Source of the DNA: UBA826 sp045564655
GTDB taxonomy: Bacteria > Chloroflexota > Dehalococcoidia > Lucifugimonadales > UBA826
Direction of reading: 5' to 3'
Assembly (NCBI GenBank): GCA_045564655.1
Contig: JBJLGX010000008.1
Span: 49,607-113,606, forward strand
Length of the DNA: 64,000 nucleotides
A program made the position numbers and the translations under genes. Numbering within the stretch: position 1 is the first letter of the stretch; each line of letters begins with the position of its first letter. The notes under the pieces are model-generated. The model was given only the letters and a program-made list of their open reading frames with translations. It did not search any database and was not told the DNA's origin. Shown here in pieces: positions 60,743-64,000 of this stretch.

Positions 60743-60938
60743 AAAATACTCCTAAAATAGTCCACTATCAAAATTATAGCATCCACTTATTAAACAATAA
60801 AAATATGTGGATGAATTAACTGATAACTTTCAAAAGATGTGATTCAGATACGTGGTATAATAGTCCGAGGTAATACATACCATATTTGTATATTAAATCT
60901 TACTGAGAAATGTACTCAGTATTCTCAAAGAGTGATTT
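60743..60938 (+). promoter_or_regulatory. Intergenic region with promoter for the NYN-coaX-coaBC genes
   Basis: Holds TATAAT at 60856-60861 preceded by TGG (extended -10); no clear -35. Two inverted repeats are present: CATCCAC/GTGGATG around 60780-60812 and ACTGAG/CTCAGT around 60902-60920. No gene is visible. Confidence 0.5.
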
Positions 60939-61979
60939 TTGACTGATTCAAATATTGCCATCTTGATTGATTATGAGAACGTAGGGGTTGAATCCTTACA
61001 GAATCTTACAGAACAACTTTCAGGATTAGGGCGAATAATAGTAAAAAGAGCATATGCAGACTGGTCTTCTCAAAGAAAAGGCCAAGAAAAGCTTATAGAG
61101 TTAGGAATAGAGGCGGTTCATAATTACCGAGGAGTAAGATCAGGCAAAAACTCTTGTGATATAAAATTAACCATTGATGCTGTTGAATTATTACATAACA
61201 CTCCTATCGATACGTTCGTAATTGTTTCTTCAGACAGTGACTTTGTTCCTTTAGTAAACCACTTAAGGGGATCTGGCAAATCAGTAATAGGAGCAGGTCG
61301 CAGAGCCGTAACTTCATCCACAATGGTGAAATCATGTGATAGATATATATTTTTAAAACCCCTGGAAGTTAAAAAACGAAATACTAAAAATAATTTCAAC
61401 TCCCGAACTAATCGAGTATTAGAAAATGGAATATCCTCACAAGAATCATCTGATAATTCAAATTCCATAACAGATTTACTATCAAGAGCAATAGAAGCAA
61501 CAATCGACGATAATGGAAATGCCCTAGGGACAAAACTTGCTCAGACAATGACTCGGATAGACCCTAGTTTTAATTATAGAGATTTAGGATTCAGTTCATT
61601 TAGAGATTTTCTAGAATCTCGAAAAGAAATTTCTGTAACGTTGCATGAAGGTACTGACTTTACAGTTGCAATTAAATCTATAACGAAACCCCGACCTCCA
61701 AATGTTAAGCCTAAAATAATATCTCACAATAATGAGAGCGCAGATTCTAATTCAGAAAGTTTACCCATAAATTGGGAGACTCAAGTTGATGAAGCATGGA
61801 ATGGCCGTGAAAAAGAAACGATAGCAGGTCGTACTGCAGCTAAAGATGCTGCGAACATACTAGGTTTCAAAAGACTGAGTGACTCTCTATTTCCAACTTT
61901 GGATAAGTTATTAGATTCAAGTAAACTTCTAAAATCAAATTGGTCTCGCAACAAAAATTCAGTAGAAAAAAAGAAGTGA
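60939..61979 (+). CDS. NYN-domain nuclease with LOTUS/OST-HTH domain
   Basis: A 346-residue protein. The N-terminal NYN (PIN-like, LabA/DUF88) domain shows AILIDYENVG, KNSCDIKLTIDAVELL and FVIVSSDSDFVPLVNHLRGSGK; the conserved Asp residues fit an active ribonuclease. An OST-HTH/LOTUS-like RNA-binding domain follows at about 175-245 (TDLLSRAIEATIDDNGNALG, DLGFSSFRDFLES). A third segment at the C-terminus (WETQVDEAWNGREKETI to LLDS) is unassigned and ends basic. It starts at TTG with AAAGAGTG upstream. RNA cleavage is likely; its target is unknown. Confidence 0.88.
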   Translation: MTDSNIAILIDYENVGVESLQNLTEQLSGLGRIIVKRAYADWSSQRKGQEKLIELGIEAVHNYRGVRSGKNSCDIKLTIDAVELLHNTPIDTFVIVSSDSDFVPLVNHLRGSGKSVIGAGRRAVTSSTMVKSCDRYIFLKPLEVKKRNTKNNFNSRTNRVLENGISSQESSDNSNSITDLLSRAIEATIDDNGNALGTKLAQTMTRIDPSFNYRDLGFSSFRDFLESRKEISVTLHEGTDFTVAIKSITKPRPPNVKPKIISHNNESADSNSESLPINWETQVDEAWNGREKETIAGRTAAKDAANILGFKRLSDSLFPTLDKLLDSSKLLKSNWSRNKNSVEKKK

Positions 61980-62001
61980 TCGACACTTTCAGGTAAGTAA
62001 A

Positions 62002-62775
62002 ATGCTACTTGCAATAGATATAGGTAACACCAATATTACAATTGGTTTATTTAATAAAGAAACTTTAGAAACAACATGGCGCATATCAACATCACGTAAC
62101 AATACGTCTGACGAATATGGTACAAACATATTAAACATACTTTCTAATAAAGATATTTCTAATAAAGATATTTCAGCAATTGTAATGTGTAGTGTAGTCC
62201 CTCCTTTAACAACAACTTTTATAGATCTCTTTAAAGATTACTTCCATATTTCTCCTTTAATTATTGGTTCTGGTACTAAAACAGGTATCAAAATAATGTA
62301 TGACAGTCCTAGAGACGTGGGTGCAGACAGAATAGTTGATGCTGCAGCTGTGCTCCATTTATACAAAGGTCCGGCGATAATAGTTGACCTAGGCACTGCA
62401 ACCGTATTTGATGCAATAAGCTCAAGCGGAGAATATCTAGGTGGCGCAATATCACCTGGTATAGGCGTGTCAGCTGAATCTTTATATAAAGCTACTTCAC
62501 AACTAAAAAGAGTTGAATTAATTGCTCCAAAAACTGCTATAGGAAAAACTACAACCCATGCAATACAATCAGGGCTAATACTAGGTTACTCCGAATTAAT
62601 CAAAGGAATGATAAAAAGATTTAAAGAAGAGCTCGGTAATAATGCAAAAATTATAGCAACGGGGGGATTAGCAGATATAATATCTCAAGAAGTAAATTTA
62701 TTTGACATAGTAGATCATGATTTAACACTCAAAGGATTACAAATCCTATATAAATTAAATTCTACCCAGGAATGA
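62002..62775 (+). CDS. coaX: Type III pantothenate kinase
   Basis: Phosphorylates pantothenate, the first step of CoA synthesis (257 aa): LLAIDIGNTNITIGLF, DSPRDVGADRIVDAAAVLH, VDLGTATVFDAIS and GGAISPGIGVSAESL, all CoaX motifs of the ASKHA fold. A tandem 15-bp duplication at 62141-62170 gives SNKDISNKDI in the loop before the AIVMCSVVP strand. The stop overlaps the coaBC start by 4 nt (ATGA). Confidence 0.96.
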   Translation: MLLAIDIGNTNITIGLFNKETLETTWRISTSRNNTSDEYGTNILNILSNKDISNKDISAIVMCSVVPPLTTTFIDLFKDYFHISPLIIGSGTKTGIKIMYDSPRDVGADRIVDAAAVLHLYKGPAIIVDLGTATVFDAISSSGEYLGGAISPGIGVSAESLYKATSQLKRVELIAPKTAIGKTTTHAIQSGLILGYSELIKGMIKRFKEELGNNAKIIATGGLADIISQEVNLFDIVDHDLTLKGLQILYKLNSTQE

Positions 62776-63983
62776 AAATGAAAGGGCCATTAACAAATAA
62801 AAGAATTGTATTAGGCGTTACAGGAAGTATAGCTTGCTACAAAGCGTTAGAACTGGCAAGTAAACTTGTTCAGAATGGGGCGCTAGTTGATACAATCATG
62901 ACAAAATCTTCACAAGAATTTTTAACGCCTTTAGCATTTAAATCAATCACTCACAGAGATGTCGTAACTAATATGTATGATATTAATTCCGAGTTTGCTA
63001 TTAATCATGTAGGGTTAGCGGAATCAGCAGACATTATTGTGATAGCTCCTGCAACAGCGAATACCATTGCCAAAATATCAAATGGGATGTCAGATGATTC
63101 TCTTACTACTACAGTATTGGCTGCAAAATGCCCAATAGTAGTAGCTCCAGCTATGGATGGCAACATGTTTGATAATCCTGCAACTCAAAATAATATAGCC
63201 ATGTTGATATCCCGAGGAATATTTATATCAGGACCAGAATACGGAAGATTAGCTTCCGGATTAATTGGTAACGGCCGAATGACATCTCCTGAAATTTTAG
63301 TCGATATTATAACTATGAATCTAGGCTCCACAGGAGATTTATCAGGGAAAAAAATATTGGTTAGTGCAGGTGGAACGACAGAGCCTATAGACCCCGTAAG
63401 ATTTATAACCAATAAATCGTCAGGTAAAATGGGATATGCGATCGCTGCAGCCGCAAGGGATAGAGGAGCGACTGTCACATTAGTATCAGCTTCTAATATG
63501 TTGGAAAATCCAATAGGTATCCAAACCAAAAAAGTACAAACATCTTCAGAAATGTATGATGTTATTTCTAAAGAAATAACTGAAATGGACGCTATTATAA
63601 TGGCTGCTGCAGTATCAGATTGGACACCTGAAAAGTACTCCAATAGCAAATCTAAAAAAAATGGGGTTGCTAATTGGTCTATAGATTTAATAAAGACAAT
63701 CGACATTATTGCTAACATATCAAAAACCAACTTAATTAAAATAGGATTTGCTGCTGAAAGTGATAATTTAATCGAAAATGGGAAAAGTAAAATCCAATCA
63801 AAATCTTTAGACCTTATAGTTGCGAATGACATATTAGACAAAAATAATGGTTTTGAATCAGATACTAATAAAGTGTCTATTATTCATCCTAATGGAGATG
63901 TAGAAGTCGTACCTACAATGCCAAAGTATGAAGTAGCGAACGAAATATTAGACAGAATGATTCCATTGTTTAATAAAAAATAA
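62772..63983 (+). CDS. coaBC: Phosphopantothenoylcysteine synthetase/decarboxylase
   Basis: Bifunctional CoA-pathway enzyme (403 aa). The CoaC half is an FMN decarboxylase: GVTGSIACYKAL, NHVGLAESADIIVIAPATANT with the catalytic His, and KCPIVVAPAMDGNMF with the active-site Cys. The CoaB half, from about residue 190, adds cysteine using CTP: SAGGTTEPIDPVRFITNKSSGKMG and GFAAESDNL. It overlaps coaX by 4 nt, giving steps 1-3 of CoA synthesis in one unit. Confidence 0.97.
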   Translation: MKMKGPLTNKRIVLGVTGSIACYKALELASKLVQNGALVDTIMTKSSQEFLTPLAFKSITHRDVVTNMYDINSEFAINHVGLAESADIIVIAPATANTIAKISNGMSDDSLTTTVLAAKCPIVVAPAMDGNMFDNPATQNNIAMLISRGIFISGPEYGRLASGLIGNGRMTSPEILVDIITMNLGSTGDLSGKKILVSAGGTTEPIDPVRFITNKSSGKMGYAIAAAARDRGATVTLVSASNMLENPIGIQTKKVQTSSEMYDVISKEITEMDAIIMAAAVSDWTPEKYSNSKSKKNGVANWSIDLIKTIDIIANISKTNLIKIGFAAESDNLIENGKSKIQSKSLDLIVANDILDKNNGFESDTNKVSIIHPNGDVEVVPTMPKYEVANEILDRMIPLFNKK

Positions 63984-64000
63984 ATATTATTATGATAGTT

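Noticed and set aside
60780..60812. CATCCAC/GTGGATG inverted repeat as a terminator
   Set aside because: The loop is about 19 nt and no T-run follows on either strand, so it is a weak terminator candidate.
1..64000. CRISPR arrays, insertion sequences, prophage or defence islands
   Set aside because: No regularly spaced repeats, transposase or integrase genes were found; gene content is housekeeping and metabolic throughout.

Overview
The window is AT-rich (roughly two thirds A+T by eye), densely packed bacterial chromosome with short intergenic gaps, many 1-14 nt overlaps and several convergent gene pairs that touch or overlap by 4 nt. It has no rRNA, CRISPR array, transposase or prophage module and looks like core genome. 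Several features point to a marine Chloroflexota of the SAR202 / Dehalococcoidia kind: a T-box leader on the branched-chain amino acid operon, a succinate dehydrogenase with an HdrB-like third subunit, class III CoA-transferases next to a DUF35/thiolase pair, rpmE followed by DUF1385, and no outer-membrane or LPS genes. The assignment is inference with moderate confidence.

1-4834 (+): end of a family 4 uracil-DNA glycosylase, ftsK, and a fused accD-accA. 4841-11679 (-): leucine/valine/isoleucine operon ilvB-ilvN-ilvC-leuA-leuC-leuD, preceded by a complete T-box leader with promoter, probable Leu (CTC) specifier, T-box sequence and terminator. 12262-23764 (+): respiratory block: sdhA, sdhB, sdhE-like (HdrB type), heme A synthesis (ctaA, ctaB), an aa3-type oxidase (coxB with fused cytochrome c, coxA, coxC, coxD), ctaG, a small membrane protein and a SCO copper chaperone.

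23765-26751 (-): thrS-infC-rpmI-rplT, where infC appears to start at ATA. 26777-31127: acyl-CoA metabolism (tandem class III CoA-transferase, DUF35 protein, thiolase-like/aldolase protein) plus a DUF971 protein. 31243-36883: a zincin-like protein with a broken HExxH motif, then (-) a run selB, nurA, a small HAS-barrel-like protein, herA. 36993-42780: NifU-like domain, threonine synthase, thioredoxin reductase, fluoride channel, tRNA-Gln(TTG), a frameshifted small membrane protein, two crotonase-fold proteins and an AI-2E family permease.

42839-46368 (-): rpmH-rnpA-yidD-(beta-propeller lipoprotein)-yidC-jag, the usual ribosomal protein L34 / membrane insertion cluster; no dnaA is seen beside it. 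46534-49204: amidohydrolase and molybdate transporter modA-modB without modC. 49426-55980 (+): nusA-infB-rbfA-truB, then rplU-rpmA-rpmE-DUF1385. 55977-59883 (-): hisH-hisA-(methyltransferase-like)-hisF-hisIE headed by a cobalamin adenosyltransferase, then a MoeB/ThiF-type E1 enzyme (59912-60742, -). 60939-63983 (+): a NYN-LOTUS protein, coaX and coaBC.

The strongest unusual points are the ATA start of infC, the T-box leader with a 30-bp perfect palindrome, a possible -1 frameshift at an A7 run in a small membrane protein gene, a strong terminator hairpin between the nusA promoter and nusA, the 104-nt out-of-frame overlap of yidC and jag, and several enzyme-family proteins lacking key catalytic residues. 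No clear wholly new multi-gene system was found.
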